The notes: generated by a model not told the origin, from the letters alone. A DNA stretch of 43,171 bases from Elusimicrobia bacterium ADurb.Bin231 (GCA_002069855.1 MWCF01000017.1:1-43171); one strand, 5' to 3'; counted from the first letter of the stretch, positions 6,796 to 16,345 are shown. Numbers and translations: made by a program.

Positions 6796-9375
6796 ATGCC
6801 GGAAAATACCCCGTTAATGGAACAGTACAATCGCCTTAAAGCAATGCATAGGGATTCGATTCTCTTTTTTCGGCTTGGCGATTTTTATGAGATGTTTTCC
6901 GACGATGCCCGTACTGCGTCGAAAATATTAAATTTAACCTTGACTGCCAGGCAGGGAATTCCGATGTGCGGTGTTCCCCACCATTCCGCAAAATATTATA
7001 TAGCGCGTTTGATAAAAGAGGGATTTACAGTGGCTATAGCGGATCAGATGGAAGATCCTTCAAAGGTAAAAGGGCTTGTAAAAAGGGAGGTCGTTCGCGT
7101 AATTACATCCGGTACACTGCTGGATGAAAATTTTCTTGAATCAAAAACAAATAATTTTTTGTGCGCAGTATCTCCTCTTCAAAACGGGTACTCCGTGGCA
7201 TTGTCGGATGTGTCCACCGGAGAGTTTGTCTATCAACATATAACAAATGATGTTTCAGGAAGAAAACTTTCAATACTTTTGGTTAGATTTAATCCTGCGG
7301 AAATAATACTGCCTATTTCTTCCAAAACAAATGGTATGTTATGCAAAATTATTGCCAATTTTACCGCTTCTGTTAAGTTTGTTGAAGATATTAATTTTGC
7401 TTCCGGCATAAATTCCGGAAAACTTGCAGGTTTTGATTTGGATATGCCGGATAACACTGAAGAGTTGTCCGCCTGTATCGCTGTTGTAATTTATATAGAG
7501 AAGACGCAGCCAGGGGTGCTTCAAAGCATAAAAAAGATTAAAAAGATATCTTCTTCGGATTATATGCAGTTGGACGAATTGGCAGTTAGAAATTTAGAAT
7601 TGGTAAAAGGAATTTCAACAGGGACAAGAGGCAATTCTTTGTTTGAGGCCATAGACAGAACTATTACCCCTATGGGCGGCCGCCTTTTGAATAAATCCAT
7701 TCTTGAACCTCTTTTAGATGTGTCTGAGATCTCCGAACGGCAGGATGCTGTGGAGTTTTTTATTCGCAATGATCTTTTGCGGCTTGAAATAAGGGATGTT
7801 CTAAAGAACTTTCAGGATGTGGAAAGAATACTCTCCAAACTTTCCGCGCAAACCGCAAATGCCAAAGATCTTGTTGCGCTTAAAAACAGTTTAAAGACCG
7901 TCCCGACGATAAAAGTAAAAATCTCTCATGCACTGAAATCTGCTGAACTGCTCGGCGATTCATTTTTGGTACGTGACGGTGTCAGCAATCTTTCTGAAAT
8001 AATTGAGGTGATTTCTCTAATAGAGAAAGCCGTAGTTGACGAACCGCCGCACACTGTGAAAGAAGGCGGAATAATAAAGGATTCCTATTCGACGGATCTT
8101 GACGAGTTGAGGTCCGTGTCCAGAAATGCCAAGGATTGGATACTGGCATTTGAATCCCAGGAAAAAGAAAGAACCGGCATACAATCGCTAAAAGTGAAAT
8201 ACAACTCGGTCTTCGGATATTTTATAGAAGTAACAAAATCAAATCTTGATAAGGTCCCTTCCGATTATGTGCGCAAACAGACCATATCTACCGGAGAGAG
8301 ATTCATAACAGAATCATTGAAACAAAAGGAGTCCATGATACTCGGTTCGCAGGAAAGAATAGCGAATCTTGAATACGATATATTCGACGGAATACGCTTG
8401 AAAGTTCTTCATTATATTAAAGAAATACAATCCATAGCAGCGGCAATAGCATCTTTGGATTTATTCGCTTCTTTGGCTGAGATTGCCGTTGAAAATGATT
8501 ATGTTCGCCCAAAGATTAATAACGGAAAAATGCTTGTTATAAAAGACGGCAGGCATCCTGTCATAGAAAGGGTGCTCGGCAATAATTTTGTTCCTAATGA
8601 TGTATTATTGGATTCTTCAAGAAGAATAGCGGTTATAACCGGGCCCAATATGTCCGGCAAGTCCACATATCTTAGGCAGACTGCTTTGATTGCCATTCTC
8701 GCACAGATGGGAAGTTTTGTTCCTGCTGCCGAAGCGGATATAGGAATAATTGACGCGATATTTACACGCATAGGCGCTTCCGACAGATTAAGTCACGGAG
8801 AATCAACATTTATGGTTGAGATGAAAGAGGTTGCAGCCATACTTGCCAATGTAACTCCGAGGAGCATAATACTTCTTGATGAAGTTGGCCGCGGGACATC
8901 CACCTTCGACGGTATTTCCATAGCCTGGTCAGTGTTGGAATATTTGCGTCCGTTCGGCGCTTTTGTTTTATTCGCGACTCATTATTTTGAACTGACTGAA
9001 TTATCTAATATTCATCCGGAGATAATCAATCTGAATGTTGCCGTAAAAGAATGGAAGGGGGATGTGCTGTTCCTTCACAAAATAATAAACGGTTCTGCTG
9101 ATAAATCTTACGGGATTCATGTGGCGAAAATAGCCGGCCTGCCGGAAAAGGTATTATCCAGGTCAAAACAATTATTGACCTTTTTTGAAAATAATTATTC
9201 AAAAAAAGACGATGCTCAGCCGGAACTGTTTTCTTGTACGCCGCAGGCTAAGGATGTTTCGGCTTCTTCTGACGTTGAAGATGAAATAGAATCCCTTGAT
9301 ATTGACGGGTTGGCTCCGAAACAGGCTCTTGAAAAAATTTACTATTGGAAGAAAAAACTTTTGGAGGAAAATTAA
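6796..9375 (+). CDS. mutS: DNA mismatch repair protein MutS
   Basis: An 859-residue MutS with the usual full length. The mismatch-wedging FYE motif lies in GDFYEMF near residue 30. The ATPase domain has Walker A GPNMSGKST near residue 616, LLDEVGRGTSTFDG as Walker B, and FATHYFELTEL. The protein binds mispaired DNA and recruits MutL, encoded immediately downstream (mutS stop TAA, then mutL ATG, no gap). It is transcribed with miaB upstream. The C-terminal tail, about residues 800-859, keeps the short helical dimerisation segment ending in KIYYWKKKL. Confidence 0.97.
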   Translation: MPENTPLMEQYNRLKAMHRDSILFFRLGDFYEMFSDDARTASKILNLTLTARQGIPMCGVPHHSAKYYIARLIKEGFTVAIADQMEDPSKVKGLVKREVVRVITSGTLLDENFLESKTNNFLCAVSPLQNGYSVALSDVSTGEFVYQHITNDVSGRKLSILLVRFNPAEIILPISSKTNGMLCKIIANFTASVKFVEDINFASGINSGKLAGFDLDMPDNTEELSACIAVVIYIEKTQPGVLQSIKKIKKISSSDYMQLDELAVRNLELVKGISTGTRGNSLFEAIDRTITPMGGRLLNKSILEPLLDVSEISERQDAVEFFIRNDLLRLEIRDVLKNFQDVERILSKLSAQTANAKDLVALKNSLKTVPTIKVKISHALKSAELLGDSFLVRDGVSNLSEIIEVISLIEKAVVDEPPHTVKEGGIIKDSYSTDLDELRSVSRNAKDWILAFESQEKERTGIQSLKVKYNSVFGYFIEVTKSNLDKVPSDYVRKQTISTGERFITESLKQKESMILGSQERIANLEYDIFDGIRLKVLHYIKEIQSIAAAIASLDLFASLAEIAVENDYVRPKINNGKMLVIKDGRHPVIERVLGNNFVPNDVLLDSSRRIAVITGPNMSGKSTYLRQTALIAILAQMGSFVPAAEADIGIIDAIFTRIGASDRLSHGESTFMVEMKEVAAILANVTPRSIILLDEVGRGTSTFDGISIAWSVLEYLRPFGAFVLFATHYFELTELSNIHPEIINLNVAVKEWKGDVLFLHKIINGSADKSYGIHVAKIAGLPEKVLSRSKQLLTFFENNYSKKDDAQPELFSCTPQAKDVSASSDVEDEIESLDIDGLAPKQALEKIYYWKKKLLEEN

Positions 9376-11079
9376 ATGGGAAAAATCAATATACTTCCGG
9401 TTCATATAATTAATAAAATCGCCGCCGGAGAAGTCGTTGAACGGCCGGCCTCAGTGGTGAAGGAACTTCTTGAAAATTCGCTTGATGCAGGATCCAGTAC
9501 CGTGAAAGTGGATATTATCAACAGCGGGAAGGCTCTTATTTCAGTTGCGGATAACGGATGCGGTATGTCCGTCGATGACGCGATTAAGTCCGTAGAGAGG
9601 CATTCCACAAGCAAGATAACTGATATTTCAGATCTTGAAAAAATAAACACTCTGGGTTTCCGCGGGGAGGCGTTGCCTTCCATAGCATCTGTTTCAATAA
9701 TGAAAATAACCACAAAATCAAGCGATGCGGAGACAGGGCTGACTCTCTCCATTACCGAAGGAAAGGTTGTTTCTCAAAAGAGCGCCGCGGTTTCTAACGG
9801 GACGATAATAAGGATTGAGGACTTGTTTTATAATGTCCCTGCAAGATTAAAGTTTCTTAAATCTGACATCACTGAAAAAAGCAAGATTATTTCTTTGTTG
9901 ACGGAATACGCTTTGGCAAATTGCGGGGTTGCTTTGCAGCTGTACTCAGACGGAGACGAAGTGTTCTCTTACCAGAAAACCGCAAATATAAAAACACGGA
10001 TAGCGCAGATTTTCGGTGAGAAGTATCTTAAAGATTTGATCGCCACAGAAACGGAACACGGAGAACTTACACTACAGGCGTTTCTAACAAAACCAGGATG
10101 CGTTTTTGCCGGAAGAAATCGTATGTTCGCGTTTGTCAACAACAGGCCTGTAAACTCAAGGATTTTAATTTCAGCGGTTAAAAACGGTTATGGAGAATTT
10201 CTCAAAGCGAAAGAAAATCCCGGATTTATACTTTTTATAACCATAGATCCTGCCGCCATAGATGTCAATGTTCATCCGACAAAAAGGGAAATACGGTTCA
10301 GGGAGGAAGACGCTATATATTCTCTTGTCCGCCAGACGGTCAGGTCCGCCTTGCTTAACAAGGAATCCATTCCGAATATCATCGGTGAAAATTCGCGGCC
10401 CGCGGAAAACAAGCCGTATGAATCTACTTATATTTCCGCTCCGGGCAAAGTGGAGTCTCCTGCTTGCGAGTCCTATAAGAGCGCGGAATTCACCGATAAA
10501 ATGATATTTTCTCCGCGTCTAATAGGATCTGTTTTTGATCTTTACATAATCGCGGAATACGATGGTGAACTTCTTATTATAGATCAGCATGCTGCTCAGG
10601 AAAAAATTCTATTTGAGAGATTTATGAAAGAATTGAGCTCCGGCAATATTACAGTGCAGAGACTGCTTATACCAGTGAATCTGGAACTCGCTCCGAAAGA
10701 AATGCTTATTGTCAAAACTCTGCTGCCTGAGTTAGCTGCGACCGGATTTGAGCTTGAGGAATTTGGAAGGAACAGTTTTATAGTAAAATCTTTGCCTGAT
10801 TTTATAACAGGAATGTCTGTTATAAATATAGTTTCAGAATTAATTTCGGCAAAAAAGGCAGGCAATTTGGGAGATTCTTCGGATGTTATAAGAGAAAAAA
10901 TCATTTCTACCTCCTGCAGAACAGCAGTTAAAGCCGGCGACAAACTTTCTGCGTCGGAACTAAATCGATTGATTGCGGATCTTTTTGCGTGCGAAAATCC
11001 CTTCGTGTGCCCGCACGGCAGACCTACTACAATAAGACTTTCCAAAGACGAGTTGGATAAAAAATTTTTAAGAAAATGA
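9376..11079 (+). CDS. mutL: DNA mismatch repair protein MutL with endonuclease motif
   Basis: A 567-residue GHKL ATPase. The N-terminal ATPase motifs are ELLENSLDAGSS, DNGCGM and TLGFRGEALPSIASV. The C-terminal dimerisation domain carries DQHAAQEKILFERF, matching the DQHA(X)2E(X)4E endonuclease motif, and ends with CPHGRP. It is therefore of the nicking type found in bacteria without MutH. It starts directly after the mutS stop and overlaps miaA by 4 bases (ATGA), so translation is probably coupled. Confidence 0.97.
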   Translation: MGKINILPVHIINKIAAGEVVERPASVVKELLENSLDAGSSTVKVDIINSGKALISVADNGCGMSVDDAIKSVERHSTSKITDISDLEKINTLGFRGEALPSIASVSIMKITTKSSDAETGLTLSITEGKVVSQKSAAVSNGTIIRIEDLFYNVPARLKFLKSDITEKSKIISLLTEYALANCGVALQLYSDGDEVFSYQKTANIKTRIAQIFGEKYLKDLIATETEHGELTLQAFLTKPGCVFAGRNRMFAFVNNRPVNSRILISAVKNGYGEFLKAKENPGFILFITIDPAAIDVNVHPTKREIRFREEDAIYSLVRQTVRSALLNKESIPNIIGENSRPAENKPYESTYISAPGKVESPACESYKSAEFTDKMIFSPRLIGSVFDLYIIAEYDGELLIIDQHAAQEKILFERFMKELSSGNITVQRLLIPVNLELAPKEMLIVKTLLPELAATGFELEEFGRNSFIVKSLPDFITGMSVINIVSELISAKKAGNLGDSSDVIREKIISTSCRTAVKAGDKLSASELNRLIADLFACENPFVCPHGRPTTIRLSKDELDKKFLRK

Positions 11080-11999
11080 GAAAAATCATAGTAATAGCGG
11101 GAACTACAGCGACAGGGAAAACCGAGACCGCAATAAAACTGGCAAAAAAAATAAACGGAGAGATAATTTCGGCTGATTCCCGTCAGATATATAAGGGTAT
11201 GGATATCGGCACAAACAAGCCGGATGCGTCTCATCTGCGGCAAATCAAGCATCATTTAATTGATATAGTGGAGCCGAACAGATATTTTAGCGCCGGAGAT
11301 TTTTCGTCTGCGGCCAAGGAAATTATAAAAGATATCCTGGCAGAACATAAAACTCCGATCGTTGTAGGCGGTACCGGATTTTACATAAAATCTCTAACTG
11401 AAGGGCTTATAGAATCCTATAAAAGCGATCTCCTTAGGGAGAAATTGATTCAATCGAAAAACAAATACGGCATAAATTATCTTGTCAAAAGATTACAAAG
11501 ATTGGATCCTCAAAAAGCATCTGTAATTGACTTGAAAAATCCGGTGCGTGTTATAAGGGCTTTAGAGATACGCATACTTTCCGGCAGACGATTTTCCGAT
11601 CTGATTTCTGATACGGATAAACCTGAATATCAATTTTTGTTTTTTGGTCTTTTTATGGATCGGCAGAAACTTTATGAAAAAATCAATAAAAGAGTTGATT
11701 GTATGATCGAAAAAGGTCTTATCGAAGAAACGAAGTTTCTTCTTGAAAAATACCGGCATGACAGCAAAATTATATTTTCAACTATAGGGTATAAGGAACT
11801 TTCAGATTATCTCTCGGGCAGGTGCGATCTTGACACAGCCGTAGAAATGATTAAAAAAAACACAAGAAATTATGCGAAAAAACAGATTACTTGGTTTTCA
11901 AAGGTTAAAAAAATAAAATGGATAGACGCTGATGACACTCCGGTTACAAAAATATTGAATTATATAAGGGAATCTGGTATAATTAAAAATTGTGATTAA
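11076..11999 (+). CDS. miaA: tRNA dimethylallyltransferase MiaA
   Basis: A 307-residue enzyme that transfers a dimethylallyl group to A37 of tRNAs reading UNN codons, the substrate step before MiaB. The P-loop is AGTTATGKTE near residue 8, followed by EIISADSRQIYKGMDIGTNKP. VVGGTGFYIKSL carries the next conserved block. Length is normal. The ATG overlaps the mutL stop. Its presence beside mutL and hflX is a common bacterial arrangement. Confidence 0.96.
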   Translation: MRKIIVIAGTTATGKTETAIKLAKKINGEIISADSRQIYKGMDIGTNKPDASHLRQIKHHLIDIVEPNRYFSAGDFSSAAKEIIKDILAEHKTPIVVGGTGFYIKSLTEGLIESYKSDLLREKLIQSKNKYGINYLVKRLQRLDPQKASVIDLKNPVRVIRALEIRILSGRRFSDLISDTDKPEYQFLFFGLFMDRQKLYEKINKRVDCMIEKGLIEETKFLLEKYRHDSKIIFSTIGYKELSDYLSGRCDLDTAVEMIKKNTRNYAKKQITWFSKVKKIKWIDADDTPVTKILNYIRESGIIKNCD

Positions 12000-13227
12000 A
12001 AAGACTGCTGCTGTTATAGGGGTAGATTTTTCAAAAAGCGATATTTCTGTTGGCGAATCCTTGCGGGAATTGAGTTTTCTTGCCAATACTCTCGGGATTT
12101 CAGTTTCCGAATCATTTCAACAAAATCGAAAAACGCCGGATTCCGGATTTTTTATCGGCCGCGGCAAGGCAGCGGAAATAGGAAAAGAATGCGAGGCAAA
12201 GAATATCGCTCTGCTTATTTTCGACGATGAACTTACTCCCACGCAACAAAGAAATATAGAATTCGTTACCGGGATTCCTGTAACTGACAGGACAGGCGTT
12301 ATTCTTCAAATATTCGCCAACAGGGCAAGGAGCAGAGAGGCAAAACTTCAGATTGAACTTGCCGAAAAATATTATAATTTGTCCCGTCTGAAAAGCAAGG
12401 ACGCGTCTTTTGAACAGCAGGTAGGGGTTGCCGGTATAAGATCCGGTTTTGGAGAAAAGAAACTTGAAATAGACAAGAGAAAACTCAGGGATAGAATCTC
12501 TTATCTGAAAAAAGAAATAGAAAAAATTAAATATCATAGGGAAGTTCAAAGAACAAAAAGAATGGAAGTCCCTATGCCTGTGGTCTCTATTGTGGGATAT
12601 ACTAATGCCGGCAAATCCACACTTTTGAACAGATTGGTTAAAAAAAATGCGGTGTACGCCGACGATAAGCTGTTTGCTACTCTTGACACTACTACCAGAA
12701 GAGTGCCTCTTCCGTCGGGAGGAGTCGCTCTGTTTACCGACACCGTTGGTTTTATAAGAAAACTTCCTCATAAACTTGTTGCGGCGTTTAAATCGACTTT
12801 GGAAGAAATAAAATATTCGGATTTGATTCTTCATCTTATAGATGTTTCCGACGCGAATTGGAAGATTAGCGAAGCGACTGTTCTTGAGGTTTTGAAAGAT
12901 ATAGGAGTGTCCGGCATACCTGTGATTTCAGTTTATAATAAATGCGACTTGGTCAGGTGCGCGGATATGTTCCCGTCCGACAGGATGTCTATTTCTGCTT
13001 ATACAGGTCAAAATGTGGGGAATTTGTTGGCGGACATAGATCATCTTTTATGGCCGGATTTGGAACGCAGGACACTAATGGTGCCTTTCCCGAAAAGTTA
13101 TGTTTTAAACAAGATAAAAAAAATCGGCAGAATTTTGCGGACAGACATTGGAAATAATGGATTGAATCTTGAAATACTTATTGATCGCAAGAACTGGCTC
13201 CAGATAATCAAGATTATTTCCTTGTAG
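11992..13227 (+). CDS. hflX: GTPase HflX
   Basis: A 411-residue ribosome-associated GTPase that splits or rescues stalled ribosomes. The N-terminal HflX domain (FFIGRGKAAEI) and a coiled-coil linker around residues 155-185 precede the G domain: G1 GYTNAGKST near residue 202, G3 DTVGF near 249 and G4 NKCDL near 315. The start is a GTG at 11992, inside the end of miaA with an 8-base overlap. An alternative start further in would cut the N-terminal domain. It lies in the miaA-hflX order common in bacteria. Confidence 0.95.
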   Translation: MIKKTAAVIGVDFSKSDISVGESLRELSFLANTLGISVSESFQQNRKTPDSGFFIGRGKAAEIGKECEAKNIALLIFDDELTPTQQRNIEFVTGIPVTDRTGVILQIFANRARSREAKLQIELAEKYYNLSRLKSKDASFEQQVGVAGIRSGFGEKKLEIDKRKLRDRISYLKKEIEKIKYHREVQRTKRMEVPMPVVSIVGYTNAGKSTLLNRLVKKNAVYADDKLFATLDTTTRRVPLPSGGVALFTDTVGFIRKLPHKLVAAFKSTLEEIKYSDLILHLIDVSDANWKISEATVLEVLKDIGVSGIPVISVYNKCDLVRCADMFPSDRMSISAYTGQNVGNLLADIDHLLWPDLERRTLMVPFPKSYVLNKIKKIGRILRTDIGNNGLNLEILIDRKNWLQIIKIISL

Positions 13228-13241
13228 GAGATTTGAATCTT

Positions 13242-13775
13242 ATGAATATGAATCTGACAATAGCGACCCGGATTACTCTTTTAAGGATTTTCGCAGTGCC
13301 CATTTTTATTATCAGTGTATTGTTAGATAAAAAATATTTAGCATTATTTATTTTTTTGTTTTGCATGATTACAGATTTTATGGATGGATATTTCGCGAAA
13401 TCGCGCATGGAAGAAACTAATCTGGGATCTATGCTTGATCCTATTGCGGACAAATTCTTATTAATAAGTTCTTTTTGCGCTTTTGCCGGTATCGGAAAGA
13501 TAAATATATGGGTGTCTGTCGTGATTTTGACAAAGGATTTGATGATTATGATAGGATGGTGGTTCAGATCCCGCATTACCGATAATAAATCCGTAAATCC
13601 CAGTATTTTCGGAAAAATAACCACTTTCCTCGAAATGGTGCTTGTTTTGTTTCTTATTTTAGGAATCCGTGAAAGCGTTTTACTTATGCTTGTATATTTG
13701 ATGGTATTTGCCGTTGTAGTATCAACTTTAGGTTATATGTTTACGGGATGGAGGGAGATAAACACAAAATGTTGA
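13242..13775 (+). CDS. pgsA: CDP-diacylglycerol--glycerol-3-phosphate 3-phosphatidyltransferase PgsA
   Basis: A membrane enzyme of about 177 residues that makes phosphatidylglycerol phosphate. The CDP-alcohol phosphotransferase motif is seen as DGYFAKSRMEETNLGSMLDP followed by IADK; the usual DG-x2-AR has AK here, a conservative change. About four to five hydrophobic segments are present. AGGAG at 13226-13230 best fits the ATG at 13242. A TTG at 13233 also lies in frame but is too close to that site. plsY follows with an overlap, making a phospholipid synthesis pair. Confidence 0.9.
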   Translation: MNMNLTIATRITLLRIFAVPIFIISVLLDKKYLALFIFLFCMITDFMDGYFAKSRMEETNLGSMLDPIADKFLLISSFCAFAGIGKINIWVSVVILTKDLMIMIGWWFRSRITDNKSVNPSIFGKITTFLEMVLVLFLILGIRESVLLMLVYLMVFAVVVSTLGYMFTGWREINTKC

Positions 13776-14350
13776 TTGCGGTTATTTTATTTTCTTTTCT
13801 TATAGGGTCTTTTCCCACTGCCTATCTGATTACAAAAATATTTTACGGAAAAGATATAAGAAAATTGGGCAGCGGAAATCCTGGAGCCACAAATGTGTTT
13901 CGATGCGTAAGTAAAATTGTCGGTATTATTACTTTCGTCATTGACGCAGGGAAAGGATTTATTCCGGTTTTTGTAGCATCAAGATTATTTCCTGCGGAAT
14001 ATCCGTATATTCCTATTTTGTGCGGAAGTTTGTCTGTTGCCGGACATATGTGGACGCCGTTTCTCGGTTTCAAAGGGGGAAAAGGCGTTGCGACCGGCGC
14101 GGGCGTGTTTCTTGGTTTATACCCTGTAGCAACTGTTTTGTCAATGGCGGTATTTATGACGGTATTGTTTATTTTTAAATATGTGTCCATAGGTTCCATA
14201 GTCGCGTCTTTTTCAATGCCGATTTTTTTGGCTATATTCGGCGAATCATTGCCGATTATTGTAATTTCTTTTTGTTTGGCTATGGTTATATTATGGAAAC
14301 ATAAATCCAACATAGAAAAGATTATAGAGAAAAAAAGGAAAAAAATATGA
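13769..14350 (+). CDS. plsY: Acyl-phosphate:glycerol-3-phosphate acyltransferase PlsY
   Basis: About 193 residues, an integral membrane acyltransferase that starts phospholipid synthesis from acyl phosphate. The PlsY signatures are visible: GSFPTAYLI at the start, LGSGNPGATNVFR, and GHMWTPFLGFKGGKGVATGAG. Several hydrophobic spans cover the rest. The ATG at 13769 is 11 bases after GGAGGGA and gives the usual short N-terminus. An in-frame ATG at 13748 would add seven charged residues before the first membrane helix. It overlaps the 3' end of pgsA and the 5' end of gpsA. Confidence 0.93.
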   Translation: MLIAVILFSFLIGSFPTAYLITKIFYGKDIRKLGSGNPGATNVFRCVSKIVGIITFVIDAGKGFIPVFVASRLFPAEYPYIPILCGSLSVAGHMWTPFLGFKGGKGVATGAGVFLGLYPVATVLSMAVFMTVLFIFKYVSIGSIVASFSMPIFLAIFGESLPIIVISFCLAMVILWKHKSNIEKIIEKKRKKI

Positions 14351-15327
14351 AAATAGCTGTATTCGGCGCGGGAGCATGGGGCTTTACACTGGCAAATCAT
14401 TTATCGAAAAAAGGGTATGAAGTCAATTTGTGGGAGTTTAAAAAGGAACAGTATACCCATATAAAAAGAACCGGATATCCGCTTCATTTCCCGTATATTA
14501 AAATTCATAAAAATATTTCATTGACTCAAAATATGAAAGAAGCAGTTAAGGGCGCTAAAATTATTCTGCTGTGCGTGCCCGCGCAAGCCACCAGACAAGC
14601 AGCAAAAAATATTGCGGCTTATGTAACGGGAAATCCAATATTTGTCATTGTCAGTAAAGGAATAGAAATTAAAAGCGGCAAGTTATTGTCAGCCGTGGTT
14701 GGAGAGGAATTAAACACTAAACGCGTTGTCGCACTTTCGGGACCGAGTTTCGCCCGGGAAGTTGCAGAGGGGTTGCCTACTGCTGTGGTCGCCGCAGGAA
14801 AGGCCGCGCATACCGTTCAGGTACAAAAGATATTCTCGTCTCAAACGCTTAGGGTCTATACAAACACCGATCTTCGCGGTGTTGAAATCGGCGGAGCCGT
14901 TAAAAACGTAATTGCCATTGCCTGCGGCATATCTTACGGTCTCGGCTTGGGAGACAATACCTCGGCCGCGATTGTTACTCGAGGACTTGCGGAAATTACC
15001 AGATTGGGAGTAAAACTTGGCGCTAAAAGATCCACATTTCCCGGTCTTTCCGGATTGGGAGATATTTTAATGACATCATTTTCTCTGAAATCAAGAAACA
15101 GAAGTTTCGGCGAATTGATTGGGAGAGGAATTCCTCTGCGCGAAGCGATAAAAAAGATCGGTATGACTGTGGAGGGCGTAACAACAGCAGCAGCCGTTAT
15201 TCGTCTTGCCGAGAAACACAAAATAGATATGCCTATAACATCGGAAATATATAAGATATTGTTTAAAAATAAGCGGTCTGCTTCAGCCATTTCCACATTA
15301 ATGAACAGGCACGCGAAATCCGAATGA
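14347..15327 (+). CDS. gpsA: Glycerol-3-phosphate dehydrogenase [NAD(P)+] GpsA
   Basis: A 326-residue cytoplasmic dehydrogenase that reduces dihydroxyacetone phosphate to glycerol 3-phosphate, the substrate of PlsY next door. The NAD(P)-binding motif is VFGAGAWG near residue 5. The conserved blocks LSGPSFAREVA and GAVKNVIAIACGI (with the catalytic lysine) are present, as is FPGLSGLGDI. The ATG overlaps the plsY stop (ATGA). With pgsA and plsY it forms a three-step phospholipid cluster. Confidence 0.96.
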   Translation: MKIAVFGAGAWGFTLANHLSKKGYEVNLWEFKKEQYTHIKRTGYPLHFPYIKIHKNISLTQNMKEAVKGAKIILLCVPAQATRQAAKNIAAYVTGNPIFVIVSKGIEIKSGKLLSAVVGEELNTKRVVALSGPSFAREVAEGLPTAVVAAGKAAHTVQVQKIFSSQTLRVYTNTDLRGVEIGGAVKNVIAIACGISYGLGLGDNTSAAIVTRGLAEITRLGVKLGAKRSTFPGLSGLGDILMTSFSLKSRNRSFGELIGRGIPLREAIKKIGMTVEGVTTAAAVIRLAEKHKIDMPITSEIYKILFKNKRSASAISTLMNRHAKSE

Positions 15328-15333
15328 GATATT

Positions 15334-15621
15334 ATGGATAAAAAAGAAATCATTGAAGCTCTGGCTAAAAAAACATGTTGTAAAAAAGAGGCTGCCGACG
15401 CCTTTGAAGAATTGTTGAGAACTATAAAAATTTCTCTGCTAAAAGGCGAAAAGGTTCATTTGAAAGGCATAGGCGCTTTATATGTTAAAATGAGAAAAGA
15501 AAGACGCGTAAGAAATCCGAAAACCAAGGAGATCATCAAGATCCGTTCTAAAAAGGTTATCAGATTTAAACCTTCGGAGATACCGCTTGATGATGTTTAT
15601 AAAAATACGCTAAACGAGTGA
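15334..15621 (+). CDS. HU/IHF-family DNA-binding protein
   Basis: A 95-residue histone-like protein. It has the HU helical start (KKEIIEALAKKTCCKKEAAD), the GEKVHLKGIGALYVKMRKER beta region, and the DNA-binding arm around NPKTKEIIKIRSKKVIRFKP. The arm normally has a Pro that inserts into DNA (RNPxTG); here NPKTKE keeps the Pro but loses the Gly. It starts 6 bases after gpsA, with MerR-type and tRNA genes following. HU and IHF subgroups cannot be separated with confidence. Confidence 0.88.
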   Translation: MDKKEIIEALAKKTCCKKEAADAFEELLRTIKISLLKGEKVHLKGIGALYVKMRKERRVRNPKTKEIIKIRSKKVIRFKPSEIPLDDVYKNTLNE

Positions 15622-15622
15622 T

Positions 15623-15973
15623 ATGGAATTAGAAGATAAAAAATTTTATTCTATAGGGGAAGTTGAACGAATAACGGGTGTAAAATCCCATGTGCTGCGT
15701 TACTGGGAATCAAAGTTCAGGTTGATAAGGCCTGCAAGAAGAACCACAGGCCACAGGAAATACACGCAGGAAGATGTTTTGAAAATAAAAAAAATAAAGG
15801 ATTTGCTTTCGGTAAAAGGATATACTATTTCAGGAGCAAAAAAATATTTTATCGAGCAGAATAAAAGATCCAGGCAGCAGACCACTTTGGATTTTGGACA
15901 AAATCCGGATTCCGGCGAATTTCTCCGCAAGATAATCAAAGAACTGGAATCCATCACGGAAATTTTAAAATGA
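15623..15973 (+). CDS. MerR-type helix-turn-helix transcriptional regulator
   Basis: A 116-residue protein with an N-terminal MerR winged helix-turn-helix: FYSIGEVERITGVKSHVLRY, then WESKF and TGHRKYTQEDV as the wing. There is no C-terminal effector domain beyond a short helix, so no ligand can be proposed. Small MerR-like proteins next to HU/IHF genes occur widely and are usually called simply MerR family. It starts one base after the HU-type gene, so both are probably co-transcribed with gpsA. Confidence 0.85.
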   Translation: MELEDKKFYSIGEVERITGVKSHVLRYWESKFRLIRPARRTTGHRKYTQEDVLKIKKIKDLLSVKGYTISGAKKYFIEQNKRSRQQTTLDFGQNPDSGEFLRKIIKELESITEILK

Positions 15974-16080
15974 ACCCGGATTTGCAACCTTTGAAAACTT
16001 GCGCGGCAAATATATACCTGGCAGGCATAATTGACTACTGAAAAAATTTTATAGATAAATACAAAAAAAATCAAGGTATA

Positions 16081-16108
16081 TTGACAAATCCTATAATTTA
16101 CTTAAAAT
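16081..16108 (+). promoter_or_regulatory. Promoter of the tRNA-Pro genes
   Basis: TTGACA at 16081-16086, 16 bases, then TAAAAT at 16103-16108, 33 bases before the first tRNA-Pro. The same two hexamers with the same 16-base spacing precede tRNA-Ile2 at 32982-33009. Confidence 0.75.
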
Positions 16109-16141
16109 AATATTGTTTTGAAATAATAATATATTTTCAAT

Positions 16142-16215
16142 CGGGGTGTGGCGCAATTTGGTAGCGCAATCGCTTGGGGTGCGAGAGGTCAGCGGTTCGA
16201 GTCCGCTCACCCCGA
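16142..16215 (+). tRNA. tRNA-Pro (anticodon GGG)
   Basis: A 74-base cloverleaf. Acceptor CGGGGTG pairs perfectly with CACCCCG; the D stem is GCGC/GCGC. The anticodon loop TTGGGGT gives GGG, reading CCC and CCU. The T arm is AGCGG-TTCGAGT-CCGCT. C1-G72 is typical of bacterial tRNA-Pro. The anticodon stem has one A-G mismatch at its base. The 3' CCA is not encoded. Confidence 0.95.
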
Positions 16216-16268
16216 TAAAATATTTTGTTTGCAGCCCGGGATAAGATGTAAATCACTCAATCGATTTG

Positions 16269-16345
16269 CGGGGCGTAGCTCAGTTGGCTAGAGCGTACGG
16301 TTCGGGACCGTAAGGCCGCTGGTTCAAGTCCAGTCGCCCCGACCA
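16269..16345 (+). tRNA. tRNA-Pro (anticodon CGG)
   Basis: A 77-base cloverleaf including an encoded CCA. Acceptor CGGGGCG pairs with CGCCCCG, the D stem is GCTC/GAGC, the anticodon stem TACGG/CCGTA encloses TTCGGGA (anticodon CGG, codon CCG), and the T arm is GCTGG-TTCAAGT-CCAGT. It lies 53 bases after tRNA-Pro(GGG), with no promoter seen between them. The acylphosphatase start codon comes 11 bases after its CCA. Confidence 0.95.

Noticed and set aside
12112-12834. Long minus-strand frame opposite hflX
   Set aside because: Rich in Phe, Ser and Tyr, as expected of an antisense shadow of the well-supported hflX.
15970-16041. 23-codon frame after the MerR gene (MNPDLQPLKTCAANIYLAGI...)
   Set aside because: Overlaps the MerR stop but is short, without a ribosome site or recognisable features.
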